DNA of 64,000 bases from Notospermus geniculatus (GCA_002633025.1 NMRB01000050.1:745527-809526), one strand, 5' to 3'. Numbered from the stretch's first letter, positions 10,853-23,095 are shown. Notes: generated from the letters alone by a model not told the origin. Translations and numbers: made by a program.

Positions 10853-13800
10853 GGTAAGCATACCAATTCCGAATTTATTTGTCTAAATAAACCTTCCTTA
10901 AAAAATTTCCTGGGAAAAATTCAGCAAAGATATTGACACACTGTTTTGCCCCCAAGCACTGCATGCAGGTCTGAATGGCTCAAGGAAAAGAAATAGATAA
11001 AATACAACCTACCATGGGATCCATCAGATAAAAATTCCAATCTCCACCAAGAACCTGTCAGTATTGGTAATCCCAAATATACACCGCAGTGAAGATAGTC
11101 TACTTCAGACCAGACGACACTGTCAGACACGGCTCAGCGTGAAAAACAGCAGCCTTAAGATAACAAACTGACACGTACGCCGACAGAAATGCTTCGGATT
11201 TACAATCAATGAATAAGAATGGATGTTAATTCCGTTTGCGAATCTCATGAATTACATCGGGAAAGTGCTCGGTGTGCTACGCAATAGCGTTAAATTCTCA
11301 TCTGAGATGGAGATAAGTGGAGTGTCTGAGAGCCAATAAGTTTATCAGGAAGTCGAAATGTAAATTTTTCTGCACTCCCAGTTGGGGCTGCACGAGCCGA
11401 GAGAGACGACTGACAATGGATTAGCTGAGAAAGAAATTCAGACTCAGTCTGCCGTATATCATTTGGTAGAGTGGCAACTGCATTCAGCATACCATGCAAT
11501 TTCATACTATTACTATTTAGTATCAGACTTGCACGAATTGTACGTAAACTTGTCCCATTTCACAATCAGAGAGTAGCTTACCAGGCCATCCATGGTCAGT
11601 GCGGTAAAGGGACTCAACACCACTGCCAAAGCGGTAGGTTTGATTCTCGGACTTTTTCCTCCCAGCAGCACTCATGGTTGCATAACAAAGAGCATACCTT
11701 GCCAATCAAGCTTTTCTCTGTTGCCCCTGGTTTCCATGACCTGTGATGGCTGTGGGCAGTAGTTTGTGGCATTGGTCTTAGCGTACATGTACATTGTAAA
11801 GTCCAAAGGAAATTAACAATCGTGAATTGTCAATTGAGAGCTGACTTGCTCAAGAAAATTTGCACATGGAAGGTCATTAGACACCTCTTGATTGCTTGAG
11901 CACCCAGTAGAACAACAAAGACTCAATGAGCACCATTAGCCAACTACCTCAATGTGAATAGGTATCACCTGTCGTTTTATTGAAATGAAAGTGACATCCC
12001 AGTCCTGATCAATTTCCCTAACAAAAGGCATCCACTGTACCTGTTTTTGGTGTGCTGCCCATTACTGTGGCTATGATCCCCATTCAGAAGGACAAACATG
12101 CCCAGAAAACCAAATCAAATTTGATTATTATGTACTCCGTAATGTCAATGGGCATTACACCAAGCTGTGGCCAATCTGGCATTGGGCTTTCATTTTATTA
12201 TCTGCATTATTACATACATCCAAGCACCTTCCCTCAACCATACATGTATAATAACAATACCACTCAATCTTTTTGACAAGGATAGAGGACCATAAGGAAA
12301 ACCACATTTTTTTCAGCTGTTCTACTGCAGAAAGCATTCTGTAACCCCTGGCAACAACAGTGTTTTGAAGAAAGCAAATGTCCTTCCACAGAGGGTTATA
12401 AATAGATAAAGCTTAGATTCTCAGGACATGCCTGCGATCTGGTTCAAAACTGGTGTATGATGTCTTTGTAGTTGTCGTGTGATGTGTTACCAAGGATTCA
12501 GAATGAGCTGTCTGTTTGTGCAGAAATACCTCGATTTCAGGGACAGTTCCAGGCAGATTTTAAAGTTATACACAACTGTACATCGCTTCCATTGCAATGT
12601 ACTATCAAAATAGCTCCAGACATGCCATACTATTGGAGCACAAAGCCTAACTTCAGGAGCTGTTGATTTGGAAAGCGCTTTAAATTGGGAGCTTAGGCCA
12701 ACACGCAGACAACGAAATAAAATAAAATCTACCAAATCAAACTCAAATTGGATCCAGTAATGTGCTTGAACATTCAATTAAAATAATTAAGTGACAGGAT
12801 AATGATTCTAATGCATTACTGGAGAAAAAAGCACACTCCATCGTAATGACTTCACCCGATAAGTGGCACTAAATCAATGGTTGAGTACTGCCAAGGGAAG
12901 AAATGGGGAGTTAGGGGAAAGCAACAACTGTCTGACTTCATGTTCAACATCATCAGGAAAGAGGACCCTGTTGTCAGGAATGGAGTCGGAAATGGTCCTC
13001 ATTCATGACAAACTGTTTGTTATGCGGACCATTTTGTCTGAAGCGTTTAATTTTTTACAATGAACACAGGAATGAAAGGGCCACTATTCATGGCTGAAAC
13101 ATGAAGAGTGTTATCGCAAATAGTATCACTTTCCTCCAATCCCTGTACCTGTAATCAAGATCTGAATGAGGCTCCTCAGAATGCATTGCAGCATTTTGAG
13201 AGTACAAAGGGGCAAGCGTCAGGCTCAATGAAAAAACTAATTTATTGCCTGAGAGAATTTTCATGATAAATGTTGTAGTACACATGGGGTGAAATATGAA
13301 TAAAATAGAAGAAATATTTCATCTAATTTATTTAAAAGCCAATGAATGGACTACACAAGTACATAAAACACACAACAAAGCTATGAAATAAGCAGATGAT
13401 TGACTCAACCCACCATGGTCAAAGGCAGTGATGATCAGCAGTGGGATAATGATTGATTGAAGTAACACCGACTCTGTATGCTGGATGTACTTGGTAGTGC
13501 AAGACAGAGCTATTTCTTCAACTGACCATGTTCCCACAAATCCAGAGTGGATGCTATCTTGCATGCCTTATGTTACCACTCAAGGGAGGCTGAGCAGTTT
13601 AAATAGAACGGAAACTAGAACAATAGATGTTTTAACTTTGTAACCCGATTAAACCATTTGGTTTCTACTCTAGGAGTAAAAAGAACTACTTCCCCAGAAT
13701 TCAAGATAGGGTTATAATAATCAACATGCATCAATGACGTTAGGTTTGAAGATGAAACAATATCTCACATAAATTGTCAACAGAACTGAGTCATGATTCT

Positions 13801-14400
13801 TCTTAAAATACACACAGCTTGCAGGCCCTCATTTCTCCCAAGATATCTAACACCTACCACAAAATCTAGAAGCATGAGCACTGAGAAAGCGACCAAATAG
13901 GAATGCAAAGAGGCATAGAAAATGTGTGGTGGTGATTACAACATTCATGCATGAATTATGTGACATTAGCAAGTATAGAACACTGATAGCAGCGCGGGAG
14001 CCCAGCCAAATGGGAGGCAATTACGTTGACGATTGAACAGAAATGACCTCTACCTGCATATAACCATCTGCTCTCATCATTTGCTGCTTTCCGGTGGGAT
14101 GATGGTGTAAATACAGCTGGAGTTGAACAAGACAGTCTAAAATAGGAGCCCCTGTTACAAAAATACAACCAAAACTACACGCTCTGTTTAGACCTAACGC
14201 CCATGACTCTGACAGAACGACAAAATAATGAGACGAAGATGTACTGACACAGCCTTTATTAGAAGGAACACAGATGCAAGAATAGAAACAGTAGGCACTC
14301 CACAAAAATACTAATTAAAACCGTGCAGTAGTACTGACTTAGACTGGTAGCTTTTGAAATAAGAGGCGTTTCATTCACATATTCGGCAAGTTTTGTTCAC
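10853..14400. other. No gene recognised; possible SINE fragment near 11.6 kb
   Basis: No recognisable protein domain on either strand. Near 11637 a B-box-like ggtttgattct follows 'gtcagtgcggtaaagg', which could be an old tRNA-derived SINE, but the match is weak. Several short frames of 60-96 codons are present without any family signature. Confidence 0.4.
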
Positions 14401-14689
14401 ATGGCCGCCATGTTGTTTTTATGTTTCCACGAACTCTGAACTGAACTGAAGACGGTCCGGCGCACACACCGACAAAATACCTCGTCTCTGTCACTCTGTA
14501 ACGATTTACAAATGAAGGTGACTTCTTTCTTGTCATCAGAAATAACTCCATCCCACATATGAGGCCATATAAGTTTGTAATAATTAATAAATTATAGTAA
14601 TAATGCGGGAATTCTTACCTTCCTCAGAGAAAGTGACTTTGACTGGTTCCCGTGTTTGCCGTTCCACTCCCGCGGCGCTCATTCCACGA

Positions 14690-15403
14690 GATTGGAGCAA
14701 TTAGACTGGTTCCCGTCTTTGCCGCTCCACCCGCTGGCGCTCCTGTTCCGCTATACAAAGACAGGTCCGGGGTGCCATCTTGGATGCACGAATGACGTAG
14801 TTCTAGGTTATTTATAGAACATCAACAAGGAAACCCCCTATGTTAAACATCGCGCCCAAACTAAAAATCTCAACTGTCATGACAAATTCGGTAAAACTTT
14901 GCAGTTCTCGATAAAATAGAGATTGCTTTGGCGCCGGAATCAATTCAGCAGCAGCAAGGGGTACGCATTAGGGCCTAGTATTGAGGCTCTGAAGAAGGCA
15001 TCGAGAAGTAGTCGTGTATGCCTTCTGTGCGTGGTGATATTGAGGAGAAAGTGACCCACTCACCTCGTAATATACAGCCCAAAGGCAGCCTCCTGTTATC
15101 CCAGTGTCTTATCCCCGCAGGGTCAGTCCAAACACACATGCTACATGCATACCGGTACTATCCTGGGGCTTATACACGTTGATACATGCTCTCTACACGA
15201 AATACGCGATCCACGTGCGTTTTCTATATTTAGTAAAACGGTCAAAACATTGCGCAAATACCTGCGCAGAACGTATGCGCAACAAGGATGCGCAGTAGAT
15301 TCGGCCGGAATCCCGGCCCAAGATGGTGCCCCGGACCTGTCGTTGTATAGCTGAGCGCCAAAAATGTGCAGCGGCAACGACGGGAACCAGTCTAGGAGCA
15401 ATC
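14690..15403. mobile_element. Foldback element with about 90-bp inverted arms
   Basis: 14690-14783 is inverted at 15318-15403: shared words are 'agactggttcccgtc', 'ttgccgct', 'ggcgctc', 'ctatacaa', 'gacaggtccgggg' and 'ccatcttgg'. The left arm is itself partly duplicated just outside (tggttcccgtgtttgccg at 14644). The segment is richer in G+C and CpG than its surroundings. No transposase frame is visible. Confidence 0.75.
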
Positions 15404-15445
15404 GTCTTCGACTCGGAAGCTTTCGGCAACCTTCGGGCAGCACCT

Positions 15446-15579
15446 CGTCCGTATATAGCGGATTAAGTTCGACCACCATATGGTCGGTGATCAGGTCAGA
15501 AGTGATGCGGTTCGTCCGTATATAGCGGATTAAGTTCGACCACCATATGGTCGGTGATCAGGTCAGAAGTGATGCGGTT
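15446..15579 (+). repeat. Perfect 67-bp tandem duplication
   Basis: 15446-15512 is repeated immediately at 15513-15579, with no difference seen. The unit contains the palindrome 'gaccaccatatggtcggt'. Two identical adjacent units suggest a recent event or an assembly effect. Confidence 0.9.
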
Positions 15580-16676
15580 GTAGCATTGCGCAGACTAGAA
15601 ATAGTTCCCTTATAATTTTTTATCTAACTGATGTTGTGTTTGAACAAAATGAGTTATTTCGCAATAAATATTTATATAAAAACGTTTGAGTTGTTAAACT
15701 GTGCATTTTGCAACGATTTTTATTGAAAAATTCGTATGCATTAGGTGACTGTTTCTCCCTCCCCACCTCGATCACGAAACAACAATGGCCGCCATAGCTT
15801 CACCACTTGAGAAGTTCAACGTGCTGTTATAGCGTGACTAACCCTTCATCAGGTAAGGTAACATGTTTCAAATCATTTTTCTATATGTAGCAACATTCAC
15901 AATGCCTAATTGGTGACTTAGATCATTCAAATGGATAGTTTGAACAGTCTTGTCGAACCGATCTTCATCAAAGTAGTTCACGGAGCAATATGGCGCTGTC
16001 CGATATACGTCAGAGTTACGATGTTGGCACGAATCGTTCTCTGACGTTCAGATTGGAGATTGGAGCGGCAACATTCTCGTCCCCAGAGGTGATACGCAGG
16101 CTTTCACCTCTGGCGCCAACCGATTTACGGCAAGATTGGCGGCAAGAAAATCGCGTGAATGGATTCTTAGCCTTAGGTGTGTCCCTACCCTTACGCGATT
16201 CGTTGACGCATGCGACAAGCGAATCGCGTCAGGTGTGTCCGTACCCTAACTGCGGCTTGTATGACACAATGGCTGATTAAGGTAGCAAAATGCTTTTACT
16301 TCAAGTTTTGCAATACATTTACATTGGACATTGCTGTGTAAAAGCATTTGCTAACTTTTATGAATACCAGCCAATACGTGACTTCATGTCCGAATGCCGG
16401 AATGGTATGCTACTCTCTAAAAGCCTACTTGATGCGCACTATATGAAGTAGTTCGAGCCTCTGCGGTGTTTTTCTTTTTTTCATGCCCTCACATTTTTTA
16501 TTTATTTGTGAAACAATAGTCGACAGATATAGGCCTACTCCGCCATTTTTAGCTCAGCTATCTGCCACCAAACACTTCTGTGTTGTTATAGGCCTCATCT
16601 ACATGAAACTGATTACAGCTTACAACCGTCGCAATAAAAGCCGCCGCTGGATTTATTATGATGTTCGTGTAAAACT
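15580..16676. other. No gene recognised; small hairpins
   Basis: At 15784-15853 'atggccgccat' is followed by a stop after 15 codons and then by a good splice donor (cag|gtaagg). This could be a 5' non-coding first exon of an unseen plus-strand gene, but nothing downstream confirms it. At 16095-16130 and 16190-16230 there are hairpins (agaggtgat/tcacctct; gcgattcg/cgaatcgc). The 96-codon plus frame at 15990 covers these hairpins and is not recognisable. Confidence 0.35.
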
Positions 16677-19600
16677 CTACAAGTTTCTGGGTGCTGCAAT
16701 GACCCTGAAGTCCTCTGGATAAAGGAAAGCGGATGAAACGACCAGGTCGGCGGCGTCTTTCGATGGAGCATCCCCCTCAGGAAAACTGAGGGTGAAATGT
16801 TGGAGTAGGTTCACGAAGAAGAGGAACATCACCTCCCTGGCCAACGGCTCACCGATACAATTTCTTTTTCCTGAAAAGAAGCAAACGGTATAAAATTCTA
16901 TCACTTTGGCCAAAGACAGTGAGTGATATCAGGGGCGGGCCTGAACCGACCGATGCGTGTCCCTTGACGCGTCTCCCACTGCCCGGCCCACTGCAGGGCT
17001 TGGTCTCGCTCAGTGTGCGAGCTGCGGGGGAGGATTCCGTCCTTCGCCCCTTCGCCCTCGGAATTCTAGCTAATGTAGCAGGTCACATCTTTCAGAATTT
17101 TACTCCTGGGGATTAAAGGATGCCAGAATTATCAGGAACACGAGCATGTTACCCGAGGAGGGTGGTTTGCATGAGTGATGGGTGATTCTTGTTTCGACGA
17201 AAAACAGATGGCAGTCGGGTTTTCCACAATTGGAGCGCATAGTTCTCAGTGCGATCCCTTGTGAGATTGCGACACATTCGCCGATCACCACCAGGAACAT
17301 CTCTGCTTCTCGCTAGCGATATACCGTACATTTTGTACGAATTAAGTTTCACTGTTCACTTACCTAAAGCAAAGCCTGCCCAAGCCGGATTCTTGGTATC
17401 ACATGATCCGTCTTCGAGCATAAATCGCTCAGGGTTGTAGACGCCAGGATTTGCAAATATCTCCGGGTCGTGCATCATTTCTATCCATGCAGTGAAGAAA
17501 ATTGTGTCCTTCGGTATTTGATGACCTAGAATTTCGACGTCCTGACTCGTTTTCATCGGAAGTGACAAAGGAGACATGGGACTTGCACGCATCGTCTCCA
17601 TAAAGGTTGCTTCAAGATAAGGCAAATGTTGTCTCTCTGTTGCCGATGGCTGGCGCCCCTGCAGCACGTTGTCAATCTCCTCTTGTACCTTCCTCTGTAC
17701 GTCAGGGTGATGTGCCATCTGGTACACCCACCACTGTATCGTTGCGACGGTTGTAACAACTGAGTCGCCCCACAGGGAAAAGAGATAAAGCAAAATCTCC
17801 TCGTTGTCAAAATCGCTGTTGATGCAAATGTCGATGAAGGAGGTCAGATTGTTGGGATCGTACCTGGCTCGGCAGTCCTCGATAACCGTGGTAAACCATT
17901 CCTTCAAGCGCTTTGCCGACTCTCGACCATCCTTGTAGCACTTCCGAGGAAAGAACCGCAGGAGAGGAACAGAATCTGCTTCACACGAAAGTCCCACTGC
18001 CTCGAACCATGCATTTGTGTCCTCCAGCACCTTCGTGAATTCTTCGTCATCTGCCTCGAATCTGCGGCCTAACGACATTAAATGAGAATACGTTTTAATG
18101 ATAATAGAGAGTTTTCGCAAAGCCCCCGAAACGCCAGACGCGAACGCCAATCCCATTGTTCGATGCCGCGAAGAAGGCACCGAACAAAAGNGGGTTGTAG
18201 ACGCCAGGATTTGCAAATATCTCCGGGTCGTGCATCATTTCTATCCATGCAGTGAAGAAAATTGTGTCCTTCGGTATTTGATGACCTAGAATTTCGACGT
18301 CCTGACTCGTTTTCATCGGAAGTGACAAAGGAGACATGGGACTTGCACGCATCGTCTCCATAAAGGTTGCTTCAAGATAAGGCAAATGTTGTCTCTCTGT
18401 TGCCGATGGCTGGCGCCCCTGCAGCACGTTGTCAATCTCCTCTTGTACCTTCCTCTGTACGTCAGGGTGATGTGCCATCTGGTACACCCACCACTGTATC
18501 GTTGCGACGGTTGTAACAACTGAGTCGCCCCACAGGGAAAAGAGATAAAGCAAAATCTCCTCGTTGTCAAAATCGCTGTTGATGCAAATGTCGATGAAGG
18601 AGGTCAGATTGTTGGGATCGTACCTGGCTCGGCAGTCCTCGATAACCGTGGTAAACCATTCCTTCAAGCGCTTTGCCGACTCTCGACCATCCTTGTAGCA
18701 CTTCAGAGGAAAGAACCGCAGAAGAGGAACAGAATCTGCTTCACACGAAAGTCCCACTGCCTCGAACCATGCATTTGTGTCCTCCAGCACCTTCGTGAAT
18801 TCTTCGTCATCTGCCTCAAATCTGCGGCCTAACGACATTAAATGAAAATACGTTTTAATGATAATAGAGAGTTTTCGCAAAGCCCCCGAAACGCCAGACA
18901 CGAACGCCAATTCCATTGTTCGATGCCGCGAAGAAGGCACCGAACAAAAGGATTGGCGTTCGCGTTGGCGTTTCGGGGGCTTTGCGGAAACTCCCTAATA
19001 GTTTAAGTAGCATTAGTACCTTTGTAGCATTAGTACCTTTTGGTTCTATCGTACACTGGTGGATGTAACTTAAGAAATTAAGATTGAGGGGTTGCATCAG
19101 CAGAGGGTTTCACATGTTCGCAAGTGCACGGTGGTACTGATGGACGCCTCGTTTAAACATGGGCCATTGAACCATCTTTTTTGAAGATGGGGATTTGGCC
19201 TAGTGGTTTAAGGCGTGCTGCCCCTTAGTGCTGGCGATGCCTTATGCGAGGGTCCGTGGGTTCGATTCTGGTAGGAAGCAATGTCTTTCAACTTAGAAAC
19301 CCAATTTCTATTTCATATTCGCAAGTGCACGGATAGAAAATTGATTTACCAAAAAATATTATTGGGGTAATATTGGCGCCGAATGTCCACATTTCCTCCT
19401 TGAGGCGGAAAGGTTGGTTGTTGTGTTTCAGAAACACCTCAAGGGCCAAGTCTACCTCGTCTTGAATCTTCTTCTCAATGCTTGGCAAACCAAAACCAAA
19501 CTTCTTCAGGTTAGTAATTGCAAATTTCCTTCGTGCTTTGAATTTGGGAGTGAAGTCATCTTTGAAGAGATTCTCTGCAATAAGAGATGGAACTTGAGTC

Positions 19601-21212
19601 ATTTCATCATACACGGCAAGAAATGGGAAATAATGAAGCCGAATTGAGCACACCGTACCTGTGCTGAGCTGATGAAGATGGAGCCCATGAGAGTACGGTC
19701 GCCCCGCCCAGGCATTTGGATTCTTGTTAAAAGCTTCCTGGATTGCTCTGGTTGATTTTAGCACAACGATTGGACTGAAAAGACGATTTTTTTAGGACGT
19801 GCAGGACGTTTTGAGAACTACTTCAGTGTGACAGGCCCTTAAAGGAATAAAACCTTAAAGGAATAAACCTTAAAGGAATAAAACCTTAAAGGAATAAAAC
19901 CTGACAGATTTTATTCCTCCAAGCCCCTATAGCCTGCTCTTCCCACTTGAACAGAAAATTGTGGTAAAGTGGCGCCAGATATTTTTAAAACGTATACAGT
20001 ACACATCTGATTGCAAACTTTTCGACCTGAACACTATGCCAGACAGTCATTTGTCCCACTGAAAGCTATGAAAAAAACATGTCCTAGTTTTTAGTCACTC
20101 ACTGAATTGGTATTCAAAATTTCGCCTCGTTCTCGGACAATATTTTAGCTGAAATGACGCCTATACAATTAGGCGAATATCAAGCACATAATAAAATCGC
20201 AATTACCGGTACACTATAATCACAATAGGATATTACATTTCTCCAAATGAGTTTTGCTTTTGACAATTCGTACACACAGGGCCAAGACACAGAGGGAAAG
20301 GCAACATCCCGAAACATTTTCCCCTCAGCCCCTGGGTCTTGAGGATATGTACTGTATGACAGCAATTATTGCTGTCTGACAGCAATAATTGACTATCTGA
20401 CAGCAAACTTCGAGAGAAAACTGTCACATGGAGCGGCGCCTTAAAACTCACCAACACTTTATTCGACTGTCCAAATTTTTGTATACTAGTAGGCCTACAA
20501 GAAGTTGGGCTTGTGCATAGGCATACTAGGGCCGTACGTATTTAGCGGGGGGGGGGGGCAATTAAGGGGGAACCCAAAAAACGTGATTTTCATGCGGATT
20601 TTTGGCAAAAAAGGTCTCTCCCCAGAGAGGCTTTTGCCGCCCCCCGACCAAAACGCTAAATATGGCCCTGCATACTCAGATTTTTGCCAAAAATCTGCAT
20701 ATTATTTTGGAATCAATAATGACTTGTCACAGCAGCCATTTTGAAATTGATTTCTGCTCATGACTGATTGATTACGGTGGCAAATATAGTTTGCAAGCTA
20801 TTTCCTGATTTTCCGTAAAGATGTCTCTTAAAAACGAAGATTTACCTAAAACATATGTAGTTTGAATCAAAGTAGATGCTATGTGATCGGATAAGCTTTA
20901 GCATTTCACTAAAACGGGCACGCCCCGTATTTGCGCTCTGTATAAACAAGCCGTTTACACAAGTGATGTACCCTGCACGCGTTTATACTATATGCGTGTT
21001 CGTTACCTATTGAGAAGATATACTGTGAAAATATCGGCGTATCCCCTTCCGAGTTTTGTGAAATCCGTATGCCAGTCATGTGTCATCCACGGCCAGCAGC
21101 CCAGGAAAGGTAACCCCCATGGTCCGGGGGGTAGCCGCGTGAAAATACTCTTGATAAACACATAACCAAGAATAAGAGTGATCACTCCAACCAAGGAAAA
21201 GATGTCGAACAT
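16677..21212 (-). CDS. Cytochrome P450, microsomal, CYP2-clan-like (5 exons, 481 aa)
   Basis: Haem-thiolate monooxygenase of the endoplasmic reticulum. Exons on the minus strand in gene order: 21007-21212, 19659-19774, 19350-19574, 17364-18068, 16677-16870. All junctions are GT-AG and phase-consistent, and the 1446-nt CDS ends in TAG. The protein has an N-terminal hydrophobic anchor (about 1-25), a hinge LPPGPWGLP (27-35), an ExxR (ETMR, 340-343), NPERF (394-398) and the haem loop FALGKRNCIG with axial Cys422. The length is normal for the family. Oddities: the helix-C Trp of WxxxR is Phe119, and the helix-I AGxET position reads DSVVT (284-288), keeping the Thr but not the acid. Exon 4 is repeated at 18192-18828 through an assembly join. 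Possible AATAAA signals lie at 16652-16657 and near 16500. The large fourth exon is notable. Subfamily is not assigned; substrate unknown. Confidence 0.92.
17432..18950. repeat. 759-bp direct duplication joined by a single N (probable assembly artefact)
   Basis: 17432-18190 and 18192-18950 are the same segment at offset 760 with one N between them (18191). They differ by a handful of substitutions, including cttccgagg versus cttcagagg, which changes Arg to Leu in the encoded P450. That is allelic-scale divergence. The first copy stops inside the loop of a long inverted repeat (see 18869-18993), where an assembler would be expected to break. Confidence 0.9.
18192..18828 (-). pseudogene. Second, truncated copy of P450 exon 4
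   Basis: Repeats the P450 exon that starts at the acceptor before GRRFEADDEE, with the same acceptor (offset 760), and is cut at the N before the PERF region, so it lacks the last ~68 nt and the donor. Translated residues differ from the 17364-18068 copy at only one site that I noticed (Leu for Arg in FFPRKC). It cannot be spliced in together with the other copy without repeating the domain. It is most likely the alternative allele and not a real extra exon. Confidence 0.85.
18869..18993. repeat. Long imperfect hairpin in P450 intron 3
   Basis: 'gagttttcgcaaagcccccg' and the following bases to 'cgaacgccaatt' are inverted after about 18950 as 'gattggcgttcgcgttggcg' through 'ctttgcggaaactc'. 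The loop holds a second inverted pair (ttgttcgatgcc / ggcaccgaacaa), so nearly the whole 125 bp folds back. It is probably a foldback MITE. The duplicate at 18109-18190 contains only the left arm. Confidence 0.8.
19132..19317 (+). mobile_element. tRNA-derived SINE with 15-bp target duplication, in P450 intron 3
   Basis: A-box tggcctagtgg (19196-19206) and B-box ggttcgattct (19259-19269) at tRNA-like spacing. The element is bounded by the direct repeat ttcgcaagtgcacgg at 19117-19131 and 19318-19332. Block B has a single uninterrupted copy of that word near 27330-27344, an empty site. The element has no poly-A tail and lies about 20 bases beyond the donor of exon 3. Confidence 0.92.
19845..19925. 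repeat. Short tandem repeat 'cttaaaggaataaaac' with hairpin end
   Basis: Four copies of a 16-17 bp word, ending in a palindromic 'aaaacctgacagattttattcctcc'-like segment. In block B the same site (28385-28430) has one word and a better hairpin (aggaataaaacctg / caggttttattcct). Confidence 0.75.
20527..20670. mobile_element. Small CAGGGCC-type MITE, block A
   Basis: Inverted ends 'tagggccgta..tatttagcg' and 'cgctaaatatggccctg', flanked by CATAC on both sides (20522-20526 and 20671-20675). The block B counterpart is 29529-29678, so this insertion predates the two copies. It contains a G-run and no open frame. Confidence 0.75.
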
Positions 21213-21979
21213 GATGACGTCGCCGCGAACACAAATCCAGCCTTGCCAAGGTATTTTATGAATATCAAATGTTTGAAAAGGTTACGATATTATCATATTA
21301 ATAATAACAATTCAGGTGACGACGTTTATATCGATAACTGAATGGAATCCCCTCGCCTCACATTGTCCTATAACCGGGCTACCGTTCCGTTGCCAAATTT
21401 GAACATAAAGTACACATTGAACACAATATACAGTCTTTTCCACGATGGACTTTTGCTCGATTTTGTCACATGTTTCGTGTAAAAGGAATTTATTGATAAA
21501 GAGGCTTAATTTGCAATTCAGTTACATGTATTTAGTTAGTTGTTCCATAGTTGCTGGCAATACTTGTGCAAGCGGTCGTGCAAACACAGAAAAGGCAAAG
21601 GGGAAAGTAGCCCGCTACGTTACAAATGCCTACACGATGCTAGTACAGAATCCCCCATTCCTTGTGAACTGCAGATTTCTTCTACAATTACTTTCTAACC
21701 GAGGGGAATCTTCTAAACTCAATCACCATGGAGAATAACAGGTGTTCGGGAAGAAAGTTCAGGCAGCCCTCAAAACCAAAACTATTTTATAGGAGATAAA
21801 GCTACTTTCCACTGAGATTGTGTGATACCAGTTCTGAATGAATTGATCCTGAAGATTTCTACTTGTTAAATTTAAAATGTGAAATACTTTAATTGCAGTC
21901 AGACTTGCTTGTCCATTTCAGACCACACTGCCCAAGGAGATGCCGAATTTTCATCAACCATGGTGAGAAGTATGGCAGG

Positions 21980-23095
21980 CCGTTTGCTTCAAAATGTCAG
22001 GAATAAAAAACACAATCGAAATAGCAAAAACAAAGTCAGAAGAAATATTTCAATTCAAAAATACAAAAATTAAGTTGAAAATCATTTTTAAAGAGTTGTA
22101 AAAACACAATCATAAAAAGCCAAAACAAGAATTAGTTTTTAAACTGAACAGAGGTCGAAACAAGGTAATAATAAAAAAACAAAGCTAGACTAAAAACAAT
22201 TTTATAATCGACAGAAAAACACAGTCGAAGAATTAAAAATAAATCCCAATAAATAGGAAAGTCGTCTCCGAATATTTCGCAAATTTTCGACGGACCCCAA
22301 TCGGGGTCTTCCTCAGGCGCTGTGTAGAAGAGATCCCAGAGGTGAAAAAACACAATCATAAAACCTCTGGGATCTCTTCTAGCGCCTGAGGAATTAGCGC
22401 ATCGGTTTGTCTCCCTGTTACATAATCATGACCGCAGTGTAGACAAAGAGGTTAATGCGCAGGTTTCCCCTTGCGACATTCTACTGATAACTGAAGTATG
22501 ATGCCGAAATACCTAAGAACAACGGAGATAATTGTCCATCACACATAAGGAAACATCTGTCGCGTGGAGATCGGATGCGCTTTTTAATTTGCTCACTTAT
22601 TACATAATTGAGGAGGCAGTAAGGAAGAAAAGTTTAATGCACGTGTGCCCGCCCAATAAGCTACTTTTAGCATAATACGGCAAACTAGTCCTGAAGGGCC
22701 TCTGAATAACTGAGATTGTAGCCCATCACACATAAGAAAAATACTGCTGCAACACACTAAGCGTATGAGATGTTATGTGTGATGGCTTGTGGGTGATGTG
22801 ATATGTGTGATAGCTTGACACCGGTCCTGAGGAAGACCCCGATTGGGGTCCAGTCGAAAATTTGCGAAATATTCGGAGACGACTTTCCGATTTATTGTAT
22901 ACTGTGTGTGTCGTTTTTGTGCTGTTTTTTGGATATCTGATCTTCTCCATCCCAAGTTGCTCACAGCACCACCATACCTTTCAATCATAATTTTCAACTT
23001 TACTTTTCATGTTTTTGAATTGAAATATTTCTTCTGACTTAGTTTTTTGCAAAGTTCGATTGTGTTTTTTGTCCTTGACATTTTGAAGCAAACGG
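21980..23095. mobile_element. 1.1-kb composite foldback element with hammerhead-like cores
   Basis: Arms of about 105-115 bp: 21980-22090 ('ccgtttgcttcaaaatgtca' onward) is inverted at 22990-23095. Inside, a core containing 'cctgaggaagaccccgattg' occurs inverted at 22278-22319 (minus) and 22827-22876 (plus), and a third inverted pair (agaagagatcccagaggt, 22326-22343 and its complement near 22362-22379) is nested between. The design recalls Penelope-like terminal structures, but no reverse transcriptase or GIY-YIG frame is present here. Confidence 0.6.
22278..22319 (-). ncRNA. Hammerhead-like motif, degenerate (block A)
   Basis: On the minus strand: CGC, CTGAGGA, A, stem II GACCCC-GATT-GGGGTC, then an extra CGTC, then GAAA, AATTT-like helix III, GCG. 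The four-base insertion between stem II and GAAA should disrupt the catalytic core. The plus-strand sister at 22827-22876 has a five-base insertion at the same place. Confidence 0.35.

Noticed and set aside
15990-16280. 96-codon plus-strand frame (MALSDIRQSYDVGTNR…)
   Set aside because: It covers small hairpins and a repeated 'aggtgtgtcc' word, has no recognisable domain and no splice or promoter support.
18095-18216. N-terminal 40 residues of the long P450 frames (…SSRHRTMGLAFASGVSGAL)
   Set aside because: This is translated intron 3 and hairpin sequence. The true exon 4 starts at the acceptor before GRRFEADDEE (18068 or 18828).
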